DNA from: Struthio camelus
Taxonomy: Eukaryota > Chordata > Aves > Struthioniformes > Struthionidae
Reading direction: 5' to 3'
DNA length: 64,000 nucleotides
Assembly: GCF_040807025.1 (NCBI RefSeq)
Contig: NC_090982.1
Span: 89,653,463-89,717,462, forward strand
Within the stretch, counting starts at the first letter, position 1. Every line of letters begins with the position of its first letter. A program made the translations under genes and the position numbers. The notes under the pieces are model-generated. The model did not search any database. It worked only from the letters and a program-made list of their open reading frames with translations, and was not told where the DNA came from. Shown piece after piece: positions 11,041 to 22,077 of the stretch.

Positions 11041-11620
11041 CGGCTTTATACTCATTAAGTGTTCTGCTTGTACTGTCTTCTAATTACATGGCAGGGCAAC
11101 AATGTATTTTTTTTTCAATGGAGTTCTTTGGAGCAGTTAATTTGGTGCCTGTACTAAATGCCCCAAAACATTAATTAGTGTGGAAGGAACCCTAATTTCC
11201 TCAGCAGCTTTCCTCTCCATTTACTTCCCTTGTTTTCACATAGGCTTGGATGAGCCTCTATAATGAAATTACCTCATTAATGCCTTTATTCTTGCAGAGT
11301 AACTCATTCAAGATCTACCATTTAGTTTTAATTTAATGCTGTCAAAAGCAAAAGGTGCATTCATGTCTTTGATTAGTGCTTTTTTTTCTCTGTAAAGAGT
11401 GGACAGATTTAAATTATTAAGATGGCAAGTAGTGAGTTATAATTGGATACAAGCAGCACTTCAGTGAATATTAAATGCTTTCAAAGCCTGGCCTATGTAG
11501 TCTACTGACTATTAACTGTGTCCAGCGAGTTATTCTGTGGGTTTTGAATTAACGGCACCTTAGCTACTGTGAAGCAAATTAAGTTTAATTTTGTTTATAA
11601 AAACCAGCGGTGTTGCATTT
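11041..11620. promoter_or_regulatory. Candidate conserved non-coding element
   Basis: About 580 bp of AT-rich, non-repetitive sequence contains more than a dozen ATTA/TAAT cores, including CATTAATTAGTG, CTAATTACATGG and GAAATTACCTCATTAATG. Dense homeodomain-type sites in unique sequence are typical of vertebrate developmental enhancers and ultraconserved elements. Conservation cannot be measured here, so this rests on composition and motif style only. Confidence 0.3.
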
Positions 11621-13028
11621 ATCAACATGACGTTTAGTTGTAGCAGAGTTCAGGTTTTCCCATTATCCTGTACTGACCTCATCATTTGGCTACTACTGCT
11701 AACACAGGGTCTCATCCTGTATTTCGCAGTCACACAAAGCCTAGCTGGAGACTTGGCTATGTACGGCAAACAGGATACGGCCTTTCTTTGCAAGAACCGC
11801 TCAGTTCTTAATAGCCAAGAGGAAACTCTGCATTTGCCCACGCTTCCACCCTCCTCCACGCTTGTGCAGTGCTTTCCGGGCACGGATTTCACAGCCTTTT
11901 CCAGAAATGGGGACAATTTCACGCAGAACAAAATTACATACAAATTGCAAAAGAAAAGCAAAGACATATCGAAAAGTTCTCCTCTGTGGCAATACGGAAA
12001 AATGAACGTATTTTCACAGCAATGCTTTTCTGTGCACAAAATGGAGTGGGATCCCAGACTCTTCGCATTGCTTTGCTTCATTCGGAAGTTCTTCTCTGCA
12101 AACACAGTGGTCAGGCAAGCCTGGAAGCGGCTGTTCTCGGTCTGGATGGGAAATCTGTAGCCCGGGTGGCTGCAATGCAACTTGCTCTCCCCATGTGCAT
12201 CAATCCCGGCCCAAAGGGGTCATTTCTATGGGCAAAAGTGTGGCAACGCTAATGTTTCCTCTGCTGTTCTGTGTCATGGAGAAGCTTGATCCCTGGCTAC
12301 TGAGAACTTCCATTAGCTTCAGTAGATTCTGAATTAAGCCCTTGTTCATTATTTTACTATTACTTGTTTAATGCTGGTACACTGGTAAACTGATGTAAAG
12401 TGCTATGTTTCTGTAAGGATGAGGATTACTGGCTTGTTTCATCCCAGGAAAGAACATAACAGAAACTTCAGGTAAACGGAAATCTCTGGGTTTTATTCTT
12501 CAGAAATACTTTCTGAGAACTAGGGCCCGCCTTCTGAACACATAGAAGGAAGTATGCAAAGGACACATCTTTCGGGGACATATTGTTAATAAGGATTTTT
12601 GTGTAAAATTTCAGTCTGGCTTTAACTATTGCTTTGCGTTAAGGCTTAAATAAAGCAGTAATTGCATTCACATTTTTACAGATACAAGCATTTCCTGCTG
12701 CAGGTTTTTGGTTCACTTGCAGGCACAATTAGGCTCAGTTAGAAGACTGATTGCTTGCAGAGTACAGTGGCACAAAGTATGCCTAGTATTAGTGGTGAAT
12801 GCACACTTATAAACACTTTCGATACCAGCATCTGACAGAGCAGAATTTAAAATCTGGCCCTTGATCTTTACTTCCCTCCCTTCATCCTCCTTCTACTTAC
12901 AGGTCACAAAATATCTGAAATGCATTGGAAAAACATGTATATCAGAAGACTTAAGCAATCTCCGGCCTGCCTGGCAGGTGCATATTATATAGGTCACTGT
13001 GTGGCTGCGGTGCTCCCAGAGGTCAAGA
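11621..13028. other. Non-coding sequence
   Basis: Overlapping frames of 189 codons (11,591-12,160, plus) and 176 codons (11,650-12,180, minus) are open but match no family. Being open on both strands over the same bases, they are most likely chance. No repeat was identified. Confidence 0.5.
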
Positions 13029-13219
13029 ATCACAGACTCAGGTGGGACAGGACCTCTGGAGGGCTCTGGTGTAACCCTCTGCTCAAAGTAAGTACAATCA
13101 GCTTGCTTAGGGCCTTGTCCAGTCACATTTTGAATGTCTCCAAGGATGGACATCCCACAACCTCTCTGGGCCCCTGCTGCAGCATTTACCCACCAGCATG
13201 GTGTAAAGTTTTCCTTATA
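13029..13219 (-). mobile_element. CR1 LINE, 3'-end fragment
   Basis: Read on the plus strand, the segment matches the antisense of the avian CR1 3' region in order: AATCACAGA, GGACCTCTGGAG, TGCTCAAAG, TTGTCCAGTCACATTTTGAA, TCTCCAAGGATGGA, CCACAACCTCTCTGGGC and TTTTCCTTAT. The element therefore lies on the minus strand and is a 5'-truncated copy, as is usual for CR1. Many differences from the remembered consensus suggest an old insertion. It is the best lineage marker in the window. Confidence 0.85.
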
Positions 13220-13385
13220 TGATTATAAGGAAATTATATCATGAATTATCATATTATATTATAATTCATTATACTATACTATATAATGCATTCTAGCACA
13301 TAATATATTACACAATTGTTATATGATTATTGCATTCCTATTTAATTTAAACAATATAATACAATTATATAAAGTATGTAATGTT
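13220..13385. repeat. AT-rich, palindrome-prone tract
   Basis: Almost pure A/T with recurrent ATTATA and AATTAT words. GAATTAT and ATAATTC flank an 11-bp centre near 13,240, forming one inverted repeat. It abuts the outer end of the CR1 fragment and may be a decayed microsatellite. Confidence 0.6.
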
Positions 13386-16300
13386 CTAACTTGTTCCCAT
13401 CGCCTCTCATCCGGTCACTACGCACCTCTGAGAAGAGTCTTCTCAGGTTACCATTTCCCATGGAGTGTGAATATTCAGGTCTTGCCTTGTGTGGCGCGAG
13501 GACATAGCTGGGATGGTTGGACATGGCTGAGATGAGATGAAGGGGAACTGACAGGTATGACCCCCACATTGCCAGCCAGAAAATCCCTTCTGCTAGTACC
13601 CACCCTTTGCGGCACTTTGGCATCAGTCTATTTGGCCTTTTGGTACAGAAAGAGTGTAGGCTACATCCATACTTCAAATGAAACAGTGCTATGGACTGCT
13701 TTCTGCCCTGAGACCCAGTGGCGCAGATCAGACGTGTCCCCATGATCTGACTCTCAGCTGAAGATTTCCACTGGGCCCATGTGAGAGCCCTGGAGTCCTA
13801 AGACATAGGGGTTTTTGGTTGGTTGGTTTGGTTTGGGTTTTCTTTATGTGTTCTTTTCTAGTTTGGAGTGCGTTAGAGTGAGGGCTGTGGTGCAGCCGGA
13901 CAGAGCCATACTTTCATAGGTGAGCTTGGAGAGTGTGCATTGCCTGCTGGGCAGTGTGGCATCCGGATTTAAATGCTATTTGAGGGCAGAAAACATGCAG
14001 AAGAAGGCTGCAAAGAGTGCAGGGAAAAAGTTCTGATGCAGTCTCATCTGCCTTGTCCGTTGTCAGTGATCCCCAGTGTGCACTGTTCCCCTGTGGTGCA
14101 AATTGCTACTGAGCAGGGGCCAGAACTGTGCTAGCAGCTATACCAGCAGTTAAGCAGTATCGGTGACAGGGGTCCAACAGCTGACCTAGCTCTCTGGCTT
14201 TGTCTTATTTTGCAGTAAGAACATGCCTTAAAGTCCTGTTTCTGTTCTAGCTCAGCAAAGAACAGTGTGGATGGCTTATACAGAGCTAGCCTGAGTCCAA
14301 ACAGTGAGTGTTTCTCTAAGTCACAGGAGGGCCCCAGTCCAGAAAGTCTTCTCAGCATAATGTTTGCTGCCAAACTCGGGCTCCTCCTAACATCCAGCAG
14401 CATTCTCCACCAGCTCCACATTAGTCTAGTGACTGAAGCATATGCTCAGGAAGTGAGAGAGCTGGTCCAGTTCTCTCCTCCCCTCTACAAGGTATGCATA
14501 TATCAAATCATCACTCCACATCTTTCTAGGAGAAGAGCGAAGGAATGGTTATCAGCACTCCCATCTTTCCTTTTGAAAAAGGGCATTATGCAGAAAAGAG
14601 GCAGAAAGAACAGACAAGACCCTCAGGCTGTGATCTGGAGCTATATTTGGTCTCTGCTCCAAGAACTTTCCCTGAAATCAGCAACTAGGAGTCCTCTCTC
14701 CCAGGTGAGCGTTCTTGCTTCAGGTTACCATGATTATAGGAGTCACCTAAAGAGCTTGGCTTCTGCTCCCTCTAGTCCAGGAGGGTATCAGACCCAGAAA
14801 GCAGTCAGGAAACTTGTTCACCAAAAGAGCAAGTTACATGTGGTGAACCCAGGGGTAAAACTGAGTGGCTACCGATAGTGGCTCAGTAAAGAACTGAGCT
14901 TAGTATGACTGCTGATCCCACGCCTTACTGCCTTACTTGCCACAGTCTGAGGACACTGTAGGACACACACACGTAACCTTTAAGGGATGCCTGTTCCTAT
15001 GCTCAGGCAGAAGCTTAAGCAGATGAAAGGAAACACTAGGTATAAGCAGCAGGAATCACAGCCAAAAAAACACAATGAAAAACTGCAGTGATGGTTTGAG
15101 CACATTCATTCCTCAGCAAGTATGGGGATGAAAAGAAACAGCAGAATCGTGGCGTACAGGGCAGACGCAAGGAGAAAGCGCGTGTCCAAAGCGAGGGAAA
15201 GGTGGGTGTAGCGTAACAGGCTGGCAGAGCTCCCAGGCAATGGGCTGGGCCCAGGGGTCTCGGGGAAATCCTATGCTGCCCAGAAGAGACGACAGCAGTC
15301 AGGGTGCCAGCACACATTTTGAGGGAACAATGCAGCCGGTGCTTCGCTGTGCAGAGGTGCTGTGTTCAGGTAGCTACTGCGCACTCCTTGACAGCTTCCA
15401 CCTTTGTGCTATTCAACTGATTGTGGGGCCAAGCAACGAACTAGATGGAGGAACCGAGCTATGTTAAAAATATTGCCCGCTCCTGTTAGTTTAATTTGGA
15501 GTTTCTTGATCGAGTTCACTGCATAGTTCCCCTGTGCATGTACCAGCCTTGCTGGGTAGGAGGAAACAGAAAGAACAGTGGGGAAGGATGAGACAGGCTG
15601 AAAGTGTCTTAACCATTGAGGGAAATGCTTGTCTATCCTTGAGCAGGAGAGACTTTCAAGCAGTTTTAAGGAAGGACACACACCTGAGGAGCACATCTTT
15701 GCCATCTATTTTACAAGGTTTCTTAATATAAGCAGTCAGCTGCAAACTGGAAAATGTAAGTACACGGTGATAAATGCAGACTGGAGAGAGCTCTTATATT
15801 CCAGGCTGTGAGAGTATTTATGAAGCTAATGTAGCCCATACAGACAAGACGGCAGTGCATGAGTGCCCCCTTTTGCTCCAACGAGTCTTTAAGAGCTGTA
15901 AAGGAATCGTATACAGAAGAAAGGCTTCACAGCATTGAAAGGTGACTTTTACAATGGAAAAAGTGGCATGTACAGGGGACGTTGAGGAAGCTGAGCAGGT
16001 CTGTTACGAAGCACTAATACTGGAAGAATAGAGTAAGGAAAATCAAGAGATATATGCAACAATAGGGCAGAAAGGGGAGCAGGCAGAAGTTCTTGGTGTG
16101 CTAGTCTGGCCCAAAAAATGGTGGGAAGTATAGTAGCAGCAGGATCTAGGGTTATGTATTGCTCAGGCATAGCAAAGAGACTGAAAAGAAATGACATATC
16201 TCAGCCACATACCATAAGAACACGGGAAATACCGCTTGGCCTAACCAAGCTGGGTGCTCTGTCTGATGGGACAATAGGCAGTTCTGCCTACGGGAGCACA

Positions 16301-18600
16301 TGGGCCCAGCTGGTGTCTACTGCCTCATCCTCCACGTTCCCCAGCCTCCACAGCTTCTGGATTAGGGTGCCAGGGAGTGTCAAGGGCAGCTGCTCCCTAT
16401 GGGAAGGAGACCCAGGAGCTGCAAGGACAGTGAGGCTGACAGGGCACTGGGAATCCTGCCACTGAGCTGTCCCATCACTGAGGTGGGTGATGGGAGTTAA
16501 ATACAACACCCCTTTTCTCTACAGTCCTCCCTAGGAAAGCAGACAAAACTGAGCATTCAGAATGATGAGTAACGTGTCTGTGTGCAGCGTGCACTTCATT
16601 CTCTGGATCACAAGAATCTTTTTACTTGGATGCACTTAGCTACCTCTCTCTGCCTTAGGCTTTAGGGCTTCTAAAGGCAGATAAAGTCCTGCCCTGGCAG
16701 AATCTTTCCTTCTGCCCACTGGAACCCTAGAAGTCATCTATGCTTGATACTTCAGAAGAAATTTTATTACTGCATGTGGTCCCTGCACTGGTGAATTCCT
16801 ATGTATGACCTGGGGCTATAGAGAATACCTGGTCAAGCCTTCTATTCAGTTTGATCAAAAGAGTCCTGACACAACAAAGCATTTAGCTGAATGAGCATTT
16901 CACTATGAATAGCACAAATATTTGGATTCAATGTACGTCAGCAGCAATCAGTGGAAATCTTAATAATGAAGGCCTGTGGGAACTAAATGGAGATGAAAAG
17001 AAGAGGAAAAGATTCTTTGCAGGGATAAGTCAGGACATAAAGACATGCCTGCTCTATGTAAGCAGGGCAGCTGTGTTCTGCACAGAGCCAGAAATGTGCA
17101 GAAACTGTAGTATTCTGCCTAGCCCCTGCAGACCAACAATAAGGTGGTTATGGTGAAAGCAGATTGTAAATTTGCACCTACTGATAAAAGAATATAATAT
17201 AACCTGCCCAGAACTGGTGGGCTGAGTGATTGCAGTAGAAGAAAGCTAGTGATTAATGCAGTGCTTTGGTCTGTGGTTTATGTATTTACATGTGAAATAA
17301 CACATGGGGGCTAACAGAGGCAGCAAGTGATAGAGCTGGAAACGCACCAAACAGCTGTTATCCCAAAGGAGAGCAACAGCTGTGACCTTAGAGGAAACTA
17401 GATAGCTATAGGGTGATGGTCCCTGTTTTAAAAAGACTCAGCGCATATTGCTTTGAAGAACGTCATTGGGGAGCCAGAGCAACACCTATAAAGGAAAGAA
17501 AATGAGCAGAGAAAATCTACATGATTAAGCTGTCACAGGGCTTATCACACTGAGATAAAAAGGTCTTCTTTCAAGAACCAAATGCCTTAAAGAAACAGAG
17601 AGGAAACAGTACCAGAAAATATATTAGCTCTAAGGTAGAAAAGGTAAATATATATGAAAAAAAAGACTATGTACATAAGACACCTTTCCCTCACACACAC
17701 ATAAGTTATGATTCAGTGATGGAAGAAGGCACATTTTTAACAAATCGCCTGCATAGAGGTACCTCTCATTTAGGATGCTATTAGACAGGTGTCTGTTGGG
17801 GGATTTATCTGTTTGTTGTACTCTTCTTTATTATATTGTTATTTTAAACGCTGAGAGACGTTGAAAATAGCAAGATGCAAAATCTAACTAATTTGCGGCA
17901 TTTGGAGCCACAAGAGGTGTATCCAGCACTTAAATGTGAAGGTATCCCTAGTGTCCAAGAGCAACGCATTAAACTGAAACAGTCAGCTATCCCTACTGCC
18001 TGCACAACAGGGTAACAGGCCGGGGCAGGGGCAACACCAAAACCAGTGGGTGTTACAACAAAGACTGCTCAGTACCTGCAAATGCTTCTCCACACATTTA
18101 GAAACTTAACTGTGTTCACACGTTTGTTCCTTAAGGACCAGGCCTTCATTTTTGACTCAGTCAGAATGTAAGCAATATTGACATCTTGAGCAAACACCCC
18201 CAAGAATACCTTTAAGTGGCTTAACTAGCACAAAAACCTGAGACTTCCTATATAGCCTCTTCTCCGCTCCCCATTCAGCCTGGAAATATCTCACTAAGTT
18301 GCCAGTTGCCTGCTTTCACCAGCACAGCACTGGGCAAAATGTCTGTGGGCAAAATGGTGATCCCAATGAGGTCAATGACTTCAGTGGTCTAGGAACTTCT
18401 GCCCAGCAGCTCATACAAATCTTCTCTTTCCTGAGTAATCCCTTCGGTAGCCTGACAGCCCTTCCTACATCAGATTATGGCATGGGGTGCAAAGGGCAAA
18501 CCTTCTGGAGAGAGTCATAAACAGCTAGGTTAATTCCCTGGTGTCAGATGTTGAGGAGTTGCCAAATCTGGCAGAGACGAGGCTGCTGCAGCCCCACGCC
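13386..18600. other. Non-coding sequence, nothing recognised
   Basis: More than 5 kb without a recognisable gene. A 203-codon plus-strand frame (14,267-14,878) has no family resemblance. A short GGTTGGTTTGG-type repeat lies near 13,812-13,845. No mobile element could be named with confidence. Confidence 0.5.
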
Positions 18601-18639
18601 CCCAGGTCCCACCAGCTGCGAGGCCGAGCATGTGTCCCC

Positions 18640-18745
18640 AGTAGGCACACACACAAACACACACATACAACGCACACATAGACACGTGGCCAGGCACACA
18701 GACCAGCACAGACAGACACACTCAGCACTCACACAAACACCACCA
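18640..18745. repeat. CA-rich simple repeat
   Basis: ACACAC runs interrupted by other bases (ACACACAAACACACACAT and similar), in a stretch rich in CAC trinucleotides. Confidence 0.7.
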
Positions 18746-18799
18746 ACGGCCTCGTCCTGTTCCCCTCTGGCCAATCAGGACCAAGGCTCGTTAGTGGGA

Positions 18800-19400
18800 A
18801 ATACTCATACGTGCAATGTGGATCCCCCAGTGGCTGGCCTCAGACGTTCTCCCCGTCCAGTAGCTGCCCTGGATCCCTGGTCTCCCCAGCTGCTGGCACA
18901 TGGACTTATGAGCCCCCGAGGCCTGCAGCCCCATGCCAGCTGCTGGAACAGACTCTCCCCCCCCCCCCCCAACACATACAGACCGTGGATCCCTCCAGCA
19001 ACTGGGCATAGACATGCAGTCCCTCTAGCAGCTGGTCCTAGGTCCTCGCTCTCCCCAGTTGCCTCCTGCAGAGGCACACAGATACAGACAGGTCTCTCAG
19101 TTGACCCCCCAAAGCTTATGGTCTCTCCAGCAGTTGGCCTGGACCTCCTGGTCCCTCCGGTCGCCAACTCGTCCTGGTGTCTCGCCCTCAGACACACAAA
19201 CACACACACACACACACGTCTGGTTTCCAAGCCACTTGACCTCTTTGCCAGTTAGTCCAGCTTGATATTTGCCAGCAACCACGCACTGACTTACGCACCC
19301 TCGCTTGCTCCAGTTGCTGGCACCTGCTGACAGAGGCCCCTGTGACCCATGGGCCCACTCCAGTTCTTGGTGCTCAGACCTCCGTACACACACACAGACA
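18800..19400. repeat. Degenerate low-complexity repeat, CCAGCTGCTGG family
   Basis: The words CCCCAGCTGCTGG, CCAGCTGCTGGA, CTCCAGCAACTGG, CTCTAGCAGCTGG, CTCCAGCAGTTGG and CTCCAGTTGCTGG recur at irregular intervals of about 50-110 bp, with CA runs at 19,195-19,216 and 19,385-19,400 and a 14-16 C tract near 18,959-18,972. It looks like a strongly diverged tandem array. The unit cannot be fixed by eye. Confidence 0.5.
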
Positions 19401-19760
19401 CAAGAATAGAGAACCCCTCACCCAAGAAAACAGTCAGAAATGGAGTTTACTGAGAAGACAGGACAGAACGATCAAGCGCAGGGCATGGCCAGACAAGCGT
19501 ACCGACCAGCAGCCTGTTTGCAGGCAACCAGCCCCTTTTATCTCCTCCTCCTTCTCTTTTCCCACGCTTGTGCCTCCCCAAACCGCCGCGATCCCTCCCT
19601 TTCCCCTTTCCTTTGGTTCTGCCCTCAACATCCCACAGCAAGGCTCGCGCGGTCCCCAAACGCTCGTCCCCTGCGTCCCGTAACGCGCCCCACACCCTCG
19701 GCCGTCATCCCCTCAGCGTGTGAGGTGATCCGGAGGCCTCTCCCGGGACTCCTCGCGGGG
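19400..19760 (-). mobile_element. LTR-like fossil (family unknown)
   Basis: On the minus strand the order is a GC/purine-rich U3-like part, AGATAAAAGGGGC (TATA-like), a pyrimidine-rich start-site-like stretch and CAGTAAACTCC (poly-A-signal-like), then a U5-like tail. This order is characteristic of a retroviral LTR. No terminal repeats or internal genes were found, so it may be a solo LTR. The ends are approximate. Confidence 0.3.
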
Positions 19761-20039
19761 GTGTCCCCCGGCCCGTGGGGCTGCTGGTCTCCTGGGACAG
19801 CCCGGGGGGCCGGGGCTGCGGTTCATTTCTCTGACCAGCTCGTTGGGGCTCCCCTGCCTGGCACTGTGCTGCCCCGCACCTCCATGTGTGTGGAGCCTTT
19901 TATGGGTTGATCTCTCTCCTGTGATAGCTCTGCGATAGGTATTATTCCAGTTCCCTCACCTGCAATTGTTCCTGTGCACTCCTTGCTCCTTTGTGTGAGT
20001 GAAGATAAGCTTTTTATAATATAATCTAACACAGAACCA

Positions 20040-20480
20040 CACTTCAAGCTTTGGAAAAATGCTCTAAAATTAGAATTGCACAATGACTTTGGTAGCTTGA
20101 TTTGTCTCCAGGATAATCCCGAGGGCCAGCAACTTGAAGAAAAGCAGCTTGACCCATTCTGTTGATTTCAGTGATGTTGTTTTAAGGAAGCATGTAAATA
20201 CAGAAGGGGCCTGGGATGGGTAGCAAACAAAAAAGGAAAGAGCAAGGAAGGTTTGAGAGAGAGGAAAAAGTAAGTGCCGAGAGTGACTGAAGTTGCTAAG
20301 GGCTGAGAGATCTGGGGGTTAAGCATGTGCATATGAGAGTCTGAGCGGGGATAATGCACAACAACAGTAACATACAGTGACTGATTTGCTTTCCAGTCTG
20401 GACTGATGCATGTGCCCTCGTTCTTGCAAGCGCAGACACTCTGGAGCTGTGCAGAGGCAAGCAGGTAGGCGCACAAGCAG
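20040..20480 (+). repeat. Dispersed low-copy repeat R1, copy 1
   Basis: About 440 bp containing GGCCAGCAACTTGAAG, GTTTTAAGGAAGCATGTAA, GGGCTGAGAGA, GGTTAAGCATGTGCATATG and a closing GCAGACACTCTGGAG. Related copies lie at 24,800-25,290, 29,345-29,770, 55,745-55,950 and 61,105-61,535, with shorter relatives near 22,960, 32,510 and 53,735. The family is not recognised. An ERV or LTR origin is possible because it clusters with retroviral fragments. Confidence 0.65.
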
Positions 20481-21064
20481 CTTTTGGGCATGGGGTGCCT
20501 GGACTGAGCAGGTGCATGCCGGGGTGGGGGGAGCCCTGTGTGACAGGCAGGTGGGGAGTGAGCGGGGCTGGAGCAGGGTGAGGGCTGTTCTGGGACGTCT
20601 CGTCTTGGGCAAACACGGGCAGAGCGCATAGAGAGGAGAGCAGGAAGGAATACGGGGCACAAGCTCTTCATCCCCAGCAAGGTCACTGAGAACTGCTCCT
20701 CCTCAAGGGTTCCCCATGGGAACCAGCACCCCACCGGGACAGGACCACCCTGACCCCCCTGCCTGCAAACCCTTCCATCCGTGGCCATGCAGGTGCCCCC
20801 TAAACCAGCCCTCCCCAAAGCCCCTAGCCCCATAAGCCTGCTCAAACAGCATCACCGACCTCTAAAGCCCCCAGACCTCACAACCATGCCAAAACCCAGC
20901 CTCAGCAGCCCCCAGTCACCCCCAGCTCCTGCCCCCGCAGCACCACACCACTCTCCTCCCAAGAACTCCCACGGACCCCAAACACCCCAAGCCTTTCCCC
21001 GAAGCTCGCATCGGCCCCCCAGGCACCCACCAACCCTGGCCCCCAAGGGTGCCCCAAAACCTGT
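20481..21064. other. C-rich sequence before the duplicated block
   Basis: The last 280 bp are rich in CCC and CCA words (CCCCCAGACC, CAGCCCCCAG) without a fixed period. This segment has no counterpart before the second block and so marks the left limit of the duplication. Confidence 0.45.
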
Positions 21065-21165
21065 CCCAGGAGGCGGAGGTGTGGGGCGAAGGGTGGGGAG
21101 GGGGCTTGGGCGCGGTCTGCCGGCAGCGCGGGTCTGACCGTCCCTTTCCCCTGTGTCGCCCCCAG

Positions 21166-21284
21166 GGCCCCGGTTCCTCCCCGGCACGGCCGGGGTGGCA
21201 CTCGCCCCCGCAGAGGCAGCCGGAGGAGCGGGGAGGCTGGCGGCCCCCGGAGCTCCTGCTGTGCGGGCCTGCCCGAGGGTGCTG
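21166..21284 (+). pseudogene. Paralogue of candidate exon 2 (left block)
   Basis: This matches 51,941-52,079 from the acceptor (CGCCCCCAG) through GGCCCCGGTTCCTCC to GCCTGCCCGAGGGTGCTG. It is 119 nt against 139 nt in the right copy, so the frame is not conserved. Its donor is GTATGC rather than GTAAGT. The upstream exon 1 and NRF1 promoter of the right copy are absent here, because homology starts only about 100 bp upstream. A non-functional relict is the simplest reading. Confidence 0.4.
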
Positions 21285-21329
21285 GTATGCTGCAAGGAGG
21301 TTTAAAGCCGCTGGACCGAACAGACTGAA

Positions 21330-21660
21330 GGCCAGTTTGAGTCAGGAACAGCAAGTGCAGTCCCAAGTTATTTACTTGAGAATTGTAGCTAGGTGATGGA
21401 TAGAAGAAAAATATTCCCGGACACCCAGAGGCCTCCCCCAGTCACAGACTGTGGGCACCAGCTAACCTGGGTGCCAGCTGGTCGAACCCCCCCCCACTGT
21501 GCCCTCCTATATAGCTGCCCCAAAGCCGTGGGGTTCCCTAGTCCAGTACGCGTCAATCAGTCCTCTGTTGTGTCTGACATCCACTCCGCAGGCACACGTA
21601 CGCTGCACAGGGCTGTCGATATTTCCAGCAGTGACACAGCAGCCTGATGCCTCTTCTTGT
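21330..21660 (-). mobile_element. LTR-like fossil (family unknown)
   Basis: On the minus strand a CTATATAGG box is followed by a C/G-rich leader and CAAGTAAATAACTTGG, the order seen in LTR promoters and R regions. A diverged counterpart lies at about 52,150-52,480. Ends and family cannot be defined from sequence alone. Confidence 0.25.
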
Positions 21661-21754
21661 CTGGGACGTGGGGTCCTTCACAGCTCTTCTGGGATATGGG
21701 GCCCTTGATGAACTCCCTGCTGCCTCTTCTGGCGTTCTCTACAAGCTCATAGAT

Positions 21755-21792
21755 CCCTCCTCTTCCTCCTCCTCCTCCTCCTCCTCCTCCCC
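21755..21792 (+). repeat. TCC trinucleotide microsatellite
   Basis: An uninterrupted run of TCC/CTC triplets. It is absent from the corresponding place in the right block (near 52,570), so it expanded or contracted after duplication. Confidence 0.85.
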
Positions 21793-22077
21793 TGTGGTGG
21801 GGTGCAGACCAGTGGCTCTTCCTGCAAAGCTGACAGCCACATGCAGCACTACTACGCACTCAGTACTCATCTGGGATGGCACCCCCGCCCTGAGGGCCCT
21901 GCAGATTCCCACCCTTCCTGCAACCAGGCCCCCTAAAGCTGTGAAACTACTCAGAAGTCCTGCCCCGACACTCTCACAGACCCCAAAATGCCTCCAAACC
22001 CTGCTGCAACATTGTCGCTGACTCCAGACCTTCCCCTAAACTCTGTCCCCAAGCCCCAAACAATCCTAAAACCACTC

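Noticed and set aside
11591-12180. Frames of 189 (plus) and 176 (minus) codons over the same bases
   Set aside because: They overlap on opposite strands, match no family and lack splice or promoter context.
14267-14878. 203-codon plus-strand frame
   Set aside because: No recognisable domain, ordinary composition and no gene context.
18548-18575. NFI-type palindrome TGCCA-N4-TGGCA
   Set aside because: The half-sites point the wrong way and the spacer is too short for the NFI consensus TTGGC-N5-GCCAA.
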